Shown: positions 17,569-27,401 of the stretch, piece after piece
Layout: each line of letters begins with the position of its first letter
Position numbering within the stretch: the first letter of the stretch is position 1
Assembly: GCA_041846495.1 (NCBI GenBank)
Contig: JBGZEX010000026.1
Location: 15,137 to 79,136 of the forward strand
Source of the DNA: JBGZEX01 sp041846495
GTDB lineage: Bacteria > Bacteroidota > Bacteroidia > Bacteroidales > Marinifilaceae
Length of the DNA stretch: 64,000 nt
Direction: 5' to 3'
Notes under the pieces: model-generated
Told to the model about the DNA's origin: nothing
Seen by the model: the letters and a program-made list of their open reading frames with translations, nothing else
Databases searched by the model: none
Position numbers and translations under genes: made by a program

Positions 17569-18279
17569 TCAAACTTTCAATAAAAAGGAAAAGTCCGATT
17601 CGGAAGTCAATTCCCGGGGAGTTTCCCCGTATTTGAATATACGTGCAGGACGTTTGCCCACAAGTTTCAGACTGTCACCCTCATATAAAAACATCGTAGC
17701 CTCCCGTAATCCGACTACATAAACCTCCTTATTCACACAAATGAATTCGTTTATGCGGTCTTCCCGGGTTTCTCCCCCATGATTTTCCGGATGGGAATCC
17801 AGATAATGGGGATTGATTTGAAAGGGTATCAATCCGAGGGTATTGAAATTCCGGGGCTCTATAATGGGCATGTCATTCGTGGTTCTAAGCGTAGGACAAG
17901 CCACATTGGAGCCCGCACTCCAACCGATATAAGGTGTACCTTTCCGCACTTTTTCACGTACGGCCTCCATAATCCCGTTATCCTGCATCATTTTGACGAG
18001 TTGCCATGTATTGCCTCCGCCTACGACGATGGCTTCGGCCTCCTCTACGGCTTTTACGGGATTTGAAAAACGATGGATACCGGTCACCTTATGCCCGACT
18101 TCCTTAAAACGCATATTCACCTTCTCCTCGTATGCGTCGAATGAAAAAGTGACCCCCGCATAGGGAATAAACAGTGCATTGACCGGTTTTTCACCCAAAA
18201 AATCTCCGATATTTCCTTTCACATAATCTAAATAGGGCTCTCCCGGATTCGTCGAATTACTTATTAATAATAGTCTCAT
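17569..18279 (-). CDS. pepE: dipeptidase E (peptidase S51)
   Basis: Cytoplasmic serine peptidase that cuts dipeptides with N-terminal aspartate. The nucleophile elbow GWSAGSNVACPT (Ser in SAG) is near residue 120, and VGGGNTWQLV near 87-96 and the NPHYLDSHPENHGGETR stretch, with family His/Glu, are also present. The 236 residues match. It is the first gene of the pepE-queC-queD-queE group, only 4 nt before queC, though no metabolic link to queuosine is known to me. Confidence 0.93.
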   Translation of the reverse strand: MRLLLISNSTNPGEPYLDYVKGNIGDFLGEKPVNALFIPYAGVTFSFDAYEEKVNMRFKEVGHKVTGIHRFSNPVKAVEEAEAIVVGGGNTWQLVKMMQDNGIMEAVREKVRKGTPYIGWSAGSNVACPTLRTTNDMPIIEPRNFNTLGLIPFQINPHYLDSHPENHGGETREDRINEFICVNKEVYVVGLREATMFLYEGDSLKLVGKRPARIFKYGETPRELTSESDFSFLLKV

Positions 18280-18416
18280 CTTATTAAAATTTATTGGTAA
18301 TCTGATAATACAAAACCTCCGTTTCTACAAAAATACTATTTTTTATATCTCTCCCCCAAATATCTTCCCGAAATATTCGGGGAAGGGCAACGAAGGCTTT
18401 ATCGTAACGAACCGTA

Positions 18417-19847
18417 TTATCGATTATAAACCGGCAAATCGGGATTAAAATTGAGGATTTCCCGATTAACGGGGAAAATATATCTTATATCGGCCGGCGG
18501 CAATGTATAAATATTTCCGTCAACCTTGTGCACGACCGTTTTCTTGAATTTTTCCTCCCTATTCAAACGCTTCAAATCGAACAAACGGAAACCTCCCTTC
18601 ATTGCAAATTCAAGCCTTCTCTCTTCCAAAACTCCCAAAAGCACATCCTCCCGGGAACTTATGGCCATTGGGGTGTAATTCTTAACCCTGTTTGCCCTGA
18701 CTTTATTCAATAAATCCATTGCCCTTTCCTTCGTCCCCACACGGGCTTCGCATTCCGCTGCAATCAGATAATTCTCTACGGAAGTAAAACCCACATTGAG
18801 ATCGGCATAGAAAACATAGGCGCATTCTCCGGGGAACTCATCTTTCCGTCCCAGATTCACGGAATCTTCCGCATAGAAAAACTCCTTCCTCAAGTCCGTC
18901 TGTCCGGGAACAAGACGTTTCTTAAACAAATCCCTCATCTCATCGCTCAACATCACTTCGCCTTGTATGAATCCGTCGAAGAATTTCAGGTAATTTGCCT
19001 CCGGATGATTCACATCCGGATAATGAACGGACTTATTGCCAAGTAAATGCACCCTCCCCCAGGTAACTCCTTCGCGTTTTTCATAATCGTTTAAATTCAA
19101 CAATACATCATTGGATTTCAATGCTTTATTTGCAAATACAAGAGCTTTTTCGTAATTCCCCATATATAAATAAAGACGGGCATAAAAAGAATTGATTGCC
19201 GCCCTGTCCGGATGCGTCCTGTTGGGAACGACTTCGGAAAGACCGGCTTCGGCTTCGGTCAAATCCGAAATGATAAACTCATATACCTCTTTAACGGAAT
19301 TCCGTACGTATTTTTTATTTATACTCGCCTCTTTTATATAGGGTATTCCCAAGTCTTTATCAGCCGTTAAGGGATTATAGTGTTTCCCATAGAGGTTTAC
19401 CAATATAAAATACTCGTATGCCCGGGCAAATAAGGCTTCCGATTTTATTCTGAGTTTTTGCCGGTCGTCTTCCCCTTCGGAATCCATCACCTCATCAATC
19501 ACCGTATTATATGTAAACAATCTGCCGTAGGCATTATTCCATATATTGTCATTGGTTCCGTCGGTATAAATTTGTCCCGGTTGAAAAGAGAAGATATTCC
19601 GGATAGCATCGCTTTTATTCAAGAAAATATAATTCGATGCGGTTTCTTCCTTTCCCAACAATTTTACATCGTCGGAAAAATATACCACCTCTTCTCCTTG
19701 AATATTCAACAGAGATTGAGCATTCAGCAGTTTTTCGTAATCTTCACACCTGCCCGGGATCGTCAATCCTTTGGGTTTATTATCTAAAAAATCGCATCCG
19801 AGCACCAGTAAAGCCATGCTCATCACCGTATACATATTAACTTTCAT
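18417..19847 (-). CDS. SusD/RagB-family nutrient-binding lipoprotein
   Basis: Surface lipoprotein that forms the lid over the SusC-type channel and binds the substrate. A short signal sequence ends in VLGC (Cys18 expected to be lipidated), followed by FLDNKPKG, typical of SusD. TPR-like helices include ALFARAYEYFILVNLYGKHY (about 134-153) and the C-terminal RRLEFAMKGGFRLFDLKR motif (about 417-434). The 476 residues are on the short side of the family. It is 4 nt from the SusC gene and last in the sigma-FecR-SusC-SusD transcript. No glycosidase, sulfatase or peptidase neighbours it, so the nutrient cannot be inferred. Confidence 0.93.
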   Translation of the reverse strand: MKVNMYTVMSMALLVLGCDFLDNKPKGLTIPGRCEDYEKLLNAQSLLNIQGEEVVYFSDDVKLLGKEETASNYIFLNKSDAIRNIFSFQPGQIYTDGTNDNIWNNAYGRLFTYNTVIDEVMDSEGEDDRQKLRIKSEALFARAYEYFILVNLYGKHYNPLTADKDLGIPYIKEASINKKYVRNSVKEVYEFIISDLTEAEAGLSEVVPNRTHPDRAAINSFYARLYLYMGNYEKALVFANKALKSNDVLLNLNDYEKREGVTWGRVHLLGNKSVHYPDVNHPEANYLKFFDGFIQGEVMLSDEMRDLFKKRLVPGQTDLRKEFFYAEDSVNLGRKDEFPGECAYVFYADLNVGFTSVENYLIAAECEARVGTKERAMDLLNKVRANRVKNYTPMAISSREDVLLGVLEERRLEFAMKGGFRLFDLKRLNREEKFKKTVVHKVDGNIYTLPPADIRYIFPVNREILNFNPDLPVYNR

Positions 19848-19851
19848 CGTA

Positions 19852-22800
19852 TTAAAAATTAATCGTCAAACCTAATATAAACTCCGCCGGATAATGAATA
19901 CCCCGGCTCGGGGACATCGTGTCACCCTCCCATACCTCCGGATCCAGTCCGGATTTATTTGCAGCCCACCACCATAAATTCCTTGCCTGCATATTGAATT
20001 TCACCCCGCTCAACGGCATATTCTTTAAAAGGAAAGAAGGCAGGGAATAAGCTATGGATACATCTCTCAATTTGATATAATCTCCTTTTTGGATATGTTT
20101 ATTCGCCGCTTTCCATATATATTCCCCATTCCGTGCTGCGGATTGGAACATAAACGCAGGGTTCGTATTTTCCGATTTTTCGTCTCCCTGTTTCTTCCAA
20201 TAATTAATCATATTCCTGTCCACATTGACGGTCAAATACATGGGATGATAGACGATGCAGTAATTTGCGGCCACATCTCTCATCACATGTCCTCCGGCGC
20301 AAACAAACATAAAAGAGAACTCGAAACCTTTACAGGAAAGCGTATTCGCAAAAGAAGAATGGTAAGGCGGGTCGTAAGTCCCCGAATACGTCAAGTCCTC
20401 TTTTGTCAATTCATCGTAATCCGATATCTCACTTCCGTCGGCCTTATAGGCTATCGGATATCCTTTTTCGTTCAAGCCCTTATAATTCACACTGAACAGG
20501 GAATTCATCGGATATCCTTTTCTATTATTCAAATTCGAATAATAACTGCTTGCCGACTCCGACGAAGATTCTATTCTCGTAATTTTATTTTTATTATAAC
20601 TGAATATAAATCTGGAAGTCCATCGGAAATTCTGATTCTCCAGATTGACGGTATTCAAAGAAATCTCGACTCCTCTGTTGTACATATTTCCGAAATTCAT
20701 GTCCACGGAAGACCATCCGAGTGTAGGATCGACGGAAAACAAGCCGAGCAAATCGGTCGTATTCTTATTATAAAAATCGACACTTCCGCATAAGCGCAAA
20801 TCGAATAAATTGAAATCGGCCCCCAAGTTAAACACCTTCGTTTTTTCCCAGCGCAAGGTGGGATTGGGAGGAGACTGTATATACATCGTATTCTCGTTTG
20901 TATAATAATGATTCCGACCGACCTTGGCAATAAGATAAGGACCGTTAAGTTTGGGAATATTCCCATTAATGCCGTAGGTGAGCCTCATCGCTAATCTGTC
21001 GATTCTGCCGTAATTCTGAAAAAATACATAATGCGTGCCGACGGACCATAACGGGCGATATTGATATTTCGGATCCGTTCCGAATAAATTCGATTGGTCT
21101 ATCCGCAAACTCCCCGTAATCGACAATCTATCCGAGAAGTTATAGGAGGCATTTCCATATAAAGAAAAATACCGGTTATCGACATAAGAAAACCGAGGCG
21201 TCTTATCCGAAAAACTGAATCCCCCGTACAATGCTTCCGTTCCCGTTATCCTCTTCGACAAAGACAGGGCATCAATCTCGCTATATCCCAGATTATCGTC
21301 ATCATACCCCAAGCGATATACCCCGTTTCCGGACGTAACAATCTTCCGAATCTCGGCACCGAGCAATAGTTGAATCCCATGTTTATCGGAAATATTTTTG
21401 GAATAATTCGCCTGTCCTCTCAGTGTATAGGAATAATTATCCGTATTTTTCAAAACCACCTGTCCTCCGATCGGAATATTGTATACGGGCAGGCCGGCTT
21501 TGAGTTGTACGGCGTCATTAATCATCGTCTTAACTCCATTGGCATCTTTTTTATCGTATTGTTTTTCAAAACCGGAGGTGGATTCGGTTTGATATCTGAA
21601 AGTCAAATTAAAATCGTCGTTAAATTCAATCCTGCATCCGACATTATAATTTCGATAATTCATTTTAGAGGTATAATGTCTGTTTTTCATCTCATTGACG
21701 GGAATATAGGTCTCGTCTTGGAGGCCTAAGGTTTTCAGTCGTTCGATTTCGTATTGGGATTTCGTCCGGTACCATTGGAGGGGCAGGCCTTGTTCATCCC
21801 GGAGCATAAAATAAGAAGCTCTTCCCTTATTCAGCAAATCCATTCCCGATATACCGTTATCATAATCGGAACTAAGTTTACTTGCAATTATACCTACGTC
21901 GAAACGCAACCATTTAAAGAAATCGAATGTAGTCTGCAGATTAAGTCCTATCCTCTTTTCATACTCCGCCCGTTCATAGGGTGCCGTACCCGAATGATTC
22001 ATCGAAAAACTGTATTTATAAATATCCGAACCTCCCGAAAAAGACAAATTATGCTGATGCAAAATTCTGTTTTTCCTCAGGAATTCGTCCACAATCTGAT
22101 CATAACTATCCCTGTTTCTATAGGGCTCCAATCTTTCTTCCAACTGCTTATCCGTAATTTTTCCTTCCTTACGATCCAAAATAAGGGATTGAACATCATT
22201 CTGCCATTGCCGGATACCTTTTCTCCTTACCTTAGGATAGGTTTCCATGAGTTGCAACTGATAGTCCACTAATTCGGAACTCGACATCAAATTCAAATAA
22301 GTCCGATCCGGCAAGCCTCTGAAACTCAATGTTCCATTATACGACACCCGCGTAGGACCGGAAATCCCCTTACGGGTCGTTATAACGATCACTCCGTTGG
22401 CGGAACGCGCCCCGTAAATCGATGCGGCCGTGGCATCTTTCAAAACCGTTATATTAACTACATCCGAAGGATTTATGACATCCAAGGGAGAGGAATCGAA
22501 ACCGGGTTCCCCCTCAAAAGGGACGCCGTCGACTACGTACAAAGGCTGCCTGTTTCCATTAATCGTCGAAATACCTCTCACACTCACACTGCCTCTATTG
22601 ATATTCAATCCGGCTATCATACCTTCCAGCCTGTTTACGACATTCGGTTGTAATTTATTTTGCAAATCACCCACGCCGACTATTGAAAAAGCCCCCGTAG
22701 CCCTTTCCCTGGATAAGGTCTGATAACCCGTAACTACGACATCCTTCAAATGGACGTAATTTTCGGAAAGTTTGACATTGATAACGGTTCTTCCCTTGAC

Positions 22801-23316
22801 AGGCTCTTCAAAAGTATCGTATCCGATATAAGAAAACACAAGCATATCTCCGGGCGATACCCGAATAGAATAATTACCGTCGATATCCGTAATGGCAACC
22901 ATATCGGACCTGCCTTTAATGCGGACATTACAACCGATTAAAGGCGATTGCTCTTCCGAATCAAAGACTCTGCCCCGGACCAATATTTCAGTGGTATCCG
23001 CACGCTTCGATTTTTCAAAATAAATTGTTTTCCCCTTGATTTCATAATTCACGGACTCTCCTTTAAGAAGTGCATTCAAAGCCTCCGGAATAGAAACATT
23101 CGTCAGTTTCAAAGAAACCTCCTTTTTCAAATTCAAATCTTTAGCTTCAAACCACACAGAATAACCCGATTTCGCTCTAAACATTTCCAAAGCCTCTTTT
23201 AACGTAACTCCGTCCACAGTCAAACTAATCCTTTTCGATTGAGCGGAAAGACTGCCCGCCGTCAGAAATAAAAATAGCAGAAGAGCCGTTGAGTTTTTCC
23301 ACAGCAATTGCTTCAT
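19852..23316 (-). CDS. SusC/RagA-family TonB-linked transporter with STN domain
   Basis: Outer-membrane import channel, partner of the following SusD. From the ATG at 23316: signal peptide ending SLSAQ (about 25), an STN signalling domain (about 30-100), a carboxypeptidase-regulatory beta-sandwich (about 110-195, VRGRVFDSEEQSPLIGCNVRI), a plug with the SusC signature YVVDGVPFEG and KDATAASIYGARSANGVIV (about 260-325), and a barrel to the end. The STN domain is the part that contacts FecR, tying substrate uptake to expression of the sigma factor. I prefer 23316 because the signal peptide starts there; an ATG at 23343 would overlap fecR by 4 nt. Confidence 0.94.
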   Translation of the reverse strand: MKQLLWKNSTALLLFLFLTAGSLSAQSKRISLTVDGVTLKEALEMFRAKSGYSVWFEAKDLNLKKEVSLKLTNVSIPEALNALLKGESVNYEIKGKTIYFEKSKRADTTEILVRGRVFDSEEQSPLIGCNVRIKGRSDMVAITDIDGNYSIRVSPGDMLVFSYIGYDTFEEPVKGRTVINVKLSENYVHLKDVVVTGYQTLSRERATGAFSIVGVGDLQNKLQPNVVNRLEGMIAGLNINRGSVSVRGISTINGNRQPLYVVDGVPFEGEPGFDSSPLDVINPSDVVNITVLKDATAASIYGARSANGVIVITTRKGISGPTRVSYNGTLSFRGLPDRTYLNLMSSSELVDYQLQLMETYPKVRRKGIRQWQNDVQSLILDRKEGKITDKQLEERLEPYRNRDSYDQIVDEFLRKNRILHQHNLSFSGGSDIYKYSFSMNHSGTAPYERAEYEKRIGLNLQTTFDFFKWLRFDVGIIASKLSSDYDNGISGMDLLNKGRASYFMLRDEQGLPLQWYRTKSQYEIERLKTLGLQDETYIPVNEMKNRHYTSKMNYRNYNVGCRIEFNDDFNLTFRYQTESTSGFEKQYDKKDANGVKTMINDAVQLKAGLPVYNIPIGGQVVLKNTDNYSYTLRGQANYSKNISDKHGIQLLLGAEIRKIVTSGNGVYRLGYDDDNLGYSEIDALSLSKRITGTEALYGGFSFSDKTPRFSYVDNRYFSLYGNASYNFSDRLSITGSLRIDQSNLFGTDPKYQYRPLWSVGTHYVFFQNYGRIDRLAMRLTYGINGNIPKLNGPYLIAKVGRNHYYTNENTMYIQSPPNPTLRWEKTKVFNLGADFNLFDLRLCGSVDFYNKNTTDLLGLFSVDPTLGWSSVDMNFGNMYNRGVEISLNTVNLENQNFRWTSRFIFSYNKNKITRIESSSESASSYYSNLNNRKGYPMNSLFSVNYKGLNEKGYPIAYKADGSEISDYDELTKEDLTYSGTYDPPYHSSFANTLSCKGFEFSFMFVCAGGHVMRDVAANYCIVYHPMYLTVNVDRNMINYWKKQGDEKSENTNPAFMFQSAARNGEYIWKAANKHIQKGDYIKLRDVSIAYSLPSFLLKNMPLSGVKFNMQARNLWWWAANKSGLDPEVWEGDTMSPSRGIHYPAEFILGLTINF

Positions 23317-23339
23317 AGGACTTAATTCAGTATCCATAT

Positions 23340-24464
23340 TCATCTTGTTTTAATGTAAATTTCACGATTATCAATTGTATAACTCATTCGTCGTTTTCTA
23401 CACAATACGGATAAAATCTCTTCCAAAGATTCTCCGTTTCTGAAATCTCCGTAATATTTACGCTCCAATTCCGTCGAATCATTCACCGATATACGTACGT
23501 CGAAAGCCCGCTCCAAATCCCGAATAATCTGACCGAGAGGCTCTTCGTCGAAAAATAAATTATGTACCATCGTTTCGTGAGCGGAGGACAAAACGGCGTT
23601 CGGAAAAGGAGAATATTTCTTCGAAATATTACTTCCCGACAGCTGTGCTCCGACGGACATCCACGAGGTAAATTCCACAGCCCTTACCTTTTTTATCGAA
23701 AATACTTCTTCCCCTTTCGTATATTGAATTTGCTGGTCGGGTTTTATACGTACCTTCGTATCGGGATTATGTATCAAACAAACTTCCAAACTTCCCTCCA
23801 ACAAGGTTATGCGATCGGAAATATCATCGGCATACGACTTTACATTGAATTTTGTACCCAATACTTCAATCTTCAGTTTCTCCGCTTCGATTCGAAAAGG
23901 GAGCGCCGTATTTTCCCGTACATCAAAATATGCTTCTCCCGTAAGTTTAACATCCCTATTCGCAATTCCGAAATCCCGGTTATAAGAAATCGAGCTTCCC
24001 GCATTCAACCAGACATTCGAACCGTCCGGCAATAAAAGCTGAGCTTTGGAACCCATGGGCACATTGAGGGTATAGGGCAATTTCGATACGGTTTCCGGTT
24101 CGGATTTGCTCCAAAACCAGTAGGACAATCCCATCAAAACGGCGACTGCGGCAGCATATCTCAAAACCCCGTAAGCGCGACTCCGGTTTCGGGGTTCGGA
24201 AATACGTATTCGCCTATTTAAATTTTCCCATATACGTTCCCGAGTTTTCTCAAATAAAGATTCGTAATTCAGAATCCGTTCCGCCTCTATCGTTGAAATA
24301 TAATCGAGATATAAATTCCGATTGTCGACCGATGTCTCAATCCATGCTCTCAACAAAACTGCTTCCGAATCGGACAGTTGTCCGTCTGCTTGCTTGAGAA
24401 TCAATTCTTCGATGCCGGCATCCATACCCTTTATTTTTTTCTCCATACGGTTTATTATGTCCAT
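23340..24464 (-). CDS. FecR-family anti-sigma factor
   Basis: Inner-membrane regulator that holds the ECF sigma factor and receives the signal from the STN domain of the SusC receptor. A cytoplasmic N-terminal part (1-95), a single membrane helix (about 100-118), a periplasmic FecR beta domain (about 130-240; PYTLNVPMGSKAQLLLPDG) and a C-terminal DUF4974-type secretin-like domain (about 300-372) are all visible. The 374-residue length is usual. It lies between the sigma gene and susC in one direction. Confidence 0.93.
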   Translation of the reverse strand: MDIINRMEKKIKGMDAGIEELILKQADGQLSDSEAVLLRAWIETSVDNRNLYLDYISTIEAERILNYESLFEKTRERIWENLNRRIRISEPRNRSRAYGVLRYAAAVAVLMGLSYWFWSKSEPETVSKLPYTLNVPMGSKAQLLLPDGSNVWLNAGSSISYNRDFGIANRDVKLTGEAYFDVRENTALPFRIEAEKLKIEVLGTKFNVKSYADDISDRITLLEGSLEVCLIHNPDTKVRIKPDQQIQYTKGEEVFSIKKVRAVEFTSWMSVGAQLSGSNISKKYSPFPNAVLSSAHETMVHNLFFDEEPLGQIIRDLERAFDVRISVNDSTELERKYYGDFRNGESLEEILSVLCRKRRMSYTIDNREIYIKTR

Positions 24465-24536
24465 CGTTTAATATAAGGACGTATGGAATCGAATAAAGGG
24501 TAGGCATCTCCTTGAATTTATATTTATCCCGGAATA

Positions 24537-25115
24537 TCAACTCAAAAGAATAAACATCAACAGGGAAAGAAGATAGTCGCACAATTCCCTTCTCAACAAA
24601 ACCAATGCATTTTTCATATGATATTTAACCGTATTTAAGGAAATACCCAGATGCTCCGCAATTTGAGCATAAGAAAGATGCTCTTTTCTACTCAGACAAA
24701 AGACTTTTTTTGTATTTTCCGGCAATTTCTCAACTGCAGCTTCTAATTTCAACATCAACTCCTGCCGTATTAAACGCTCCAATATTTCATCTTCCGGTAC
24801 GAAATAATCGAATGCGGTTTCTTTAAGAAGGGATAAGGATTTTTTATGTCTTAAATAATCGACACACCGGTTTCGAACGGATTTATAAAGATAAGCCGGA
24901 AGGGAGTATATACTCCTAAAAGATTCCGGATATGTCCATAAAGTCAAGAGTAGATCGGAGACTATGGTACTGCTATCCGTTTCATCTCCGATAAAACGAT
25001 AGGCAAAAGCAGATAAACGCACATAATAACGTTCGAAAAAAATTTTAAATGCCGCCTCATCCTTCTCTTCTATCCGCTTCAATAGAATACGGTCATTCTC
25101 TTCCCCTTCAAACAT
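24537..25115 (-). CDS. ECF RNA polymerase sigma factor
   Basis: Extracytoplasmic-function sigma-70 factor of the kind paired with FecR in Bacteroidota. Region 2 lies at about 18-85 (FKIFFERYYVRLSAFAYRFI) and region 4 at about 130-180 with a helix-turn-helix LSYAQIAEHLGISLNTVKYH. It lacks region 3 as expected. Together with fecR, susC and susD it forms a complete cell-surface signalling cascade and probably drives its own operon. Confidence 0.93.
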   Translation of the reverse strand: MFEGEENDRILLKRIEEKDEAAFKIFFERYYVRLSAFAYRFIGDETDSSTIVSDLLLTLWTYPESFRSIYSLPAYLYKSVRNRCVDYLRHKKSLSLLKETAFDYFVPEDEILERLIRQELMLKLEAAVEKLPENTKKVFCLSRKEHLSYAQIAEHLGISLNTVKYHMKNALVLLRRELCDYLLSLLMFILLS

Positions 25116-25208
25116 ACCGCATAAAAATCACATTATTAAAAATATTTTTCCGAACTCTACATCGTCCTTTTTGCAGCATACATCAAATACCATGATTCCC
25201 GGGAAATA

Positions 25209-25898
25209 TCAATTCGTATTTTTAATATCCGCTCTAAATCTTCGAACAATATCTTCAAAGGATTTTATCGTATGGGCGTACCAATCCCATAAAACTTCCT
25301 TTTTCCGCTCCTCCGTCAAATGCCAGTTGACAGCGGATTTCCTCAAGCGTTCCATCACATTGTAAACAATTAAGGCGGCACATACGCTGACATTCAGACT
25401 TTCCGTAAATCCGTACATAGGCACTCGGATAAAACCGTCGGCGGAATCGAGGATTTCCCGGCTAAGCCCCGTCATCTCCGTTCCGAAACAAAAAGCCATT
25501 TTACCCGCTTCCAAAGGCAGGGTATCCGGAGTATATCCGGAATAGTGCGGAGAGGTGGCTATAATCCGGTACCCTTTTTCTCTCAATCGTTTCAAGGCTA
25601 TCCCCGTATTATTCGCATGAGAATTGAACCGATGAAGATTCAACCATGCTCTCGCTCCCCTGGACACCGTAGAAGTATCGTCATAAGAATTCCTGTTTTC
25701 TATAAGGTATACATCCTGGACTCCGGCACAATCGAGGGTTCGCATAACGGCACTTTGGTTATGCGATTGATAGAGATCCTCCAAAACGACAGTTACATAA
25801 TCACTCCTTTCCTCGATAAGTCTATCGAATAAAGCATTTTTTTCATCGGTGACAAAATTCCGGAAATAAGCGATCTCCGCCTCTATAGGTTTTTTCAT
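25209..25898 (-). CDS. TrmH/SpoU-family RNA 2'-O-methyltransferase
   Basis: SAM-dependent SPOUT enzyme with the deep trefoil knot, likely methylating the ribose of a tRNA guanosine. Motif 1 (NQSAVMRTLDCAGV, about 47-60) with its Asn/Arg, motif 2 (CFGTEMTGLSREIL, about 133-146) and motif 3 (IRVPMYGFTESLNVSVCAAL, about 153-172) are intact. The 229 residues and C-terminal helical tail match TrmH (tRNA Gm18) rather than RlmB, which carries an extra N-terminal domain; the exact target cannot be fixed. It is downstream of the HU terminator. Confidence 0.88.
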   Translation of the reverse strand: MKKPIEAEIAYFRNFVTDEKNALFDRLIEERSDYVTVVLEDLYQSHNQSAVMRTLDCAGVQDVYLIENRNSYDDTSTVSRGARAWLNLHRFNSHANNTGIALKRLREKGYRIIATSPHYSGYTPDTLPLEAGKMAFCFGTEMTGLSREILDSADGFIRVPMYGFTESLNVSVCAALIVYNVMERLRKSAVNWHLTEERKKEVLWDWYAHTIKSFEDIVRRFRADIKNTN

Positions 25899-25917
25899 AA
25901 TATCACATCCAAATCAA

Positions 25918-25945
25918 AAAGGCATCCTATAGATGGGATGCCTTT
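25918..25945 (-). terminator. terminator of the HU gene
   Basis: A perfect 10-bp stem (arms 25918-25927 and 25936-25945, 8-nt loop). On the minus strand the stem is followed by TTGATTTGG after TTT of the arm, giving a short U-tract. It lies between the HU stop and the TrmH-like gene. Confidence 0.7.
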
Positions 25946-25992
25946 CCGAAAATGCAACAAATTTATATTGAAACATTATCATCCGAACATAT

Positions 25993-26268
25993 TCACTTTT
26001 GACATTTATTGGAAAGTTCCGCACCCGGACGGAATTTCACTACATTTTTAGCTTTGATTTTCATCGGCTTACCCGTTTGAGGATTCCGACCGTTACGAGC
26101 CGGACGCTTTACTACGTCGAAAGAACCGAAACCTATCAAAGACACTTTATCTCCTTTTTCAAGAGTAGCTCCCACGGTATCGATAAACGCATCCAATGCT
26201 TTCTTGGCATCCACTTTAGTTAATCCGGTTTTTTCTGCAATCGTACTTGTTAATTGAGTCTTGTTCAT
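25993..26268 (-). CDS. HU-family DNA-binding protein
   Basis: Nucleoid protein of 91 residues that bends DNA as a dimer. Helices 1-2 (MNKTQLTSTIAEKTGLTKVD), the GFGSFDVVKR strand (about 46-55) and the arm RNGRNPQTGKPMKI (about 58-71) with the DNA-inserting Pro in NPQTG are all present, then the VVKFRPGAEL end. It is a monocistronic gene with a textbook promoter at 26313-26343 and a strong terminator at 25918-25945. Confidence 0.96.
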   Translation of the reverse strand: MNKTQLTSTIAEKTGLTKVDAKKALDAFIDTVGATLEKGDKVSLIGFGSFDVVKRPARNGRNPQTGKPMKIKAKNVVKFRPGAELSNKCQK

Positions 26269-26312
26269 AATACTGAATATTTAGTTAGATAATCTTTCCC
26301 CACCGTTACTCG

Positions 26313-26343
26313 CAAATGTATATATTCAATTTTATATATCAAA
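26313..26343 (-). promoter_or_regulatory. HU promoter
   Basis: On the minus strand TTTG (26340-26343), 19-nt spacer, then TACATTTG (26313-26320): an exact match to TTTG-N19-TAnnTTTG. Expected start near 26306, leader about 38 nt. Confidence 0.75.
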
Positions 26344-26446
26344 TTTTCCGATAAAAAAATTACGAAAATCGAAAATTTATCCCGGAAAAAACTCCTTGAG
26401 CATTTGAAATGGGAAAAACAAATGTTTCCGGATGATTACTTCTCAT

Positions 26447-27388
26447 TTAAAATCCGAAATGAAACCCTATCCGGACCGTATTGACATTCAATTCGGAATC
26501 GGCTATCTGATAAGCTAAATCCATACCGACCGACTTATACGTAATACCGGTTCCTAAAGTAAAATAATCCAAATTTCCCCCATAATGATAACCGGCTCTC
26601 AAAGCACATATCTCAAATATCCTGTATTCCGCTCCTATCCCCAAAGTAAACTCCGACGCATCGGAGGGAAAAACAAAATAATCCGTTGAAAACGCTAAAT
26701 TAAGTCGATGAATCCGGGAAAAAAACAGATCGGCAGAGGTCCCGAAAACTATCGAGCCGGGCATGGGATTTTTTTCTCCTTCGCCGTATTTTATTTTTCC
26801 TCCCATATTTCGAAATCCCAATCCGAATACGTAACCGCCCTTCTTTCTCCCCAAAGTTAAAACACCTTTATAATACAATCCTCCGTTCACACCTCCGGTA
26901 CAGGCGGTTTCTCCTTTCGAAGAATATATAAAACTTCCCCCTATAAAAGCAGAGAACCTCCCTTTTCCAAAACGGCGAGCAAAGACCAAATCGAATGCTT
27001 TATCCACAGGACGCACTTTTTCTCTTTCGACCATATCTTCTCCGATCAAACGAAAAGAATAATCGTTCATACGACGAAAACCGAACATCAAAGCCTGTTT
27101 TCCGAATCCGAAACCGGCAGACAAGGCTTGATAATATTTGGATTCCCCTTCGAACTCGGGATAACGTCCGAAAGAACAGGAAAAATACGTTCTCCGACTT
27201 CCCTTCGGAAAAGCCGTAGGATTAGCATAAATATACATACTCTCCGATTGTCCCGGAAAAGCATCTCCCATACCTGCCGTACGCACGTCGGGATTGAATT
27301 CCAGAAAAGGCAAAGAACGGCTTTGGGCCAAAATATCCAAGACGAAACCCGATAAAAATATCACGGCAAGCAGTAGTTTCTCTTTCAT
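26447..27388 (-). CDS. PorV/PorQ-like outer-membrane barrel protein
   Basis: A beta-barrel protein of the FadL-related PorV/PorQ type, linked to the type IX secretion system. A signal peptide ends at ILAQS (about residue 22), followed by the hallmark LPFLEFNPDVRTAGMGDAF and a run of alternating aromatic strands ending in VRIGFHFGF. At 313 residues from the ATG at 27388 it is shorter than typical PorV (about 390). I chose that ATG because the signal peptide begins there; the earlier in-frame ATG lies inside the protease gene. It follows the protease by 13 nt and may help in its secretion or attachment. Confidence 0.8.
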   Translation of the reverse strand: MKEKLLLAVIFLSGFVLDILAQSRSLPFLEFNPDVRTAGMGDAFPGQSESMYIYANPTAFPKGSRRTYFSCSFGRYPEFEGESKYYQALSAGFGFGKQALMFGFRRMNDYSFRLIGEDMVEREKVRPVDKAFDLVFARRFGKGRFSAFIGGSFIYSSKGETACTGGVNGGLYYKGVLTLGRKKGGYVFGLGFRNMGGKIKYGEGEKNPMPGSIVFGTSADLFFSRIHRLNLAFSTDYFVFPSDASEFTLGIGAEYRIFEICALRAGYHYGGNLDYFTLGTGITYKSVGMDLAYQIADSELNVNTVRIGFHFGF

Positions 27389-27401
27389 AAACACAGGTTT
27401 T

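Noticed and set aside
18364..18386. CTTCCC...GGGGAAG hairpin after the SusD gene
   Set aside because: The stem has a bulge and no U-tract; a terminator is possible but not supported.
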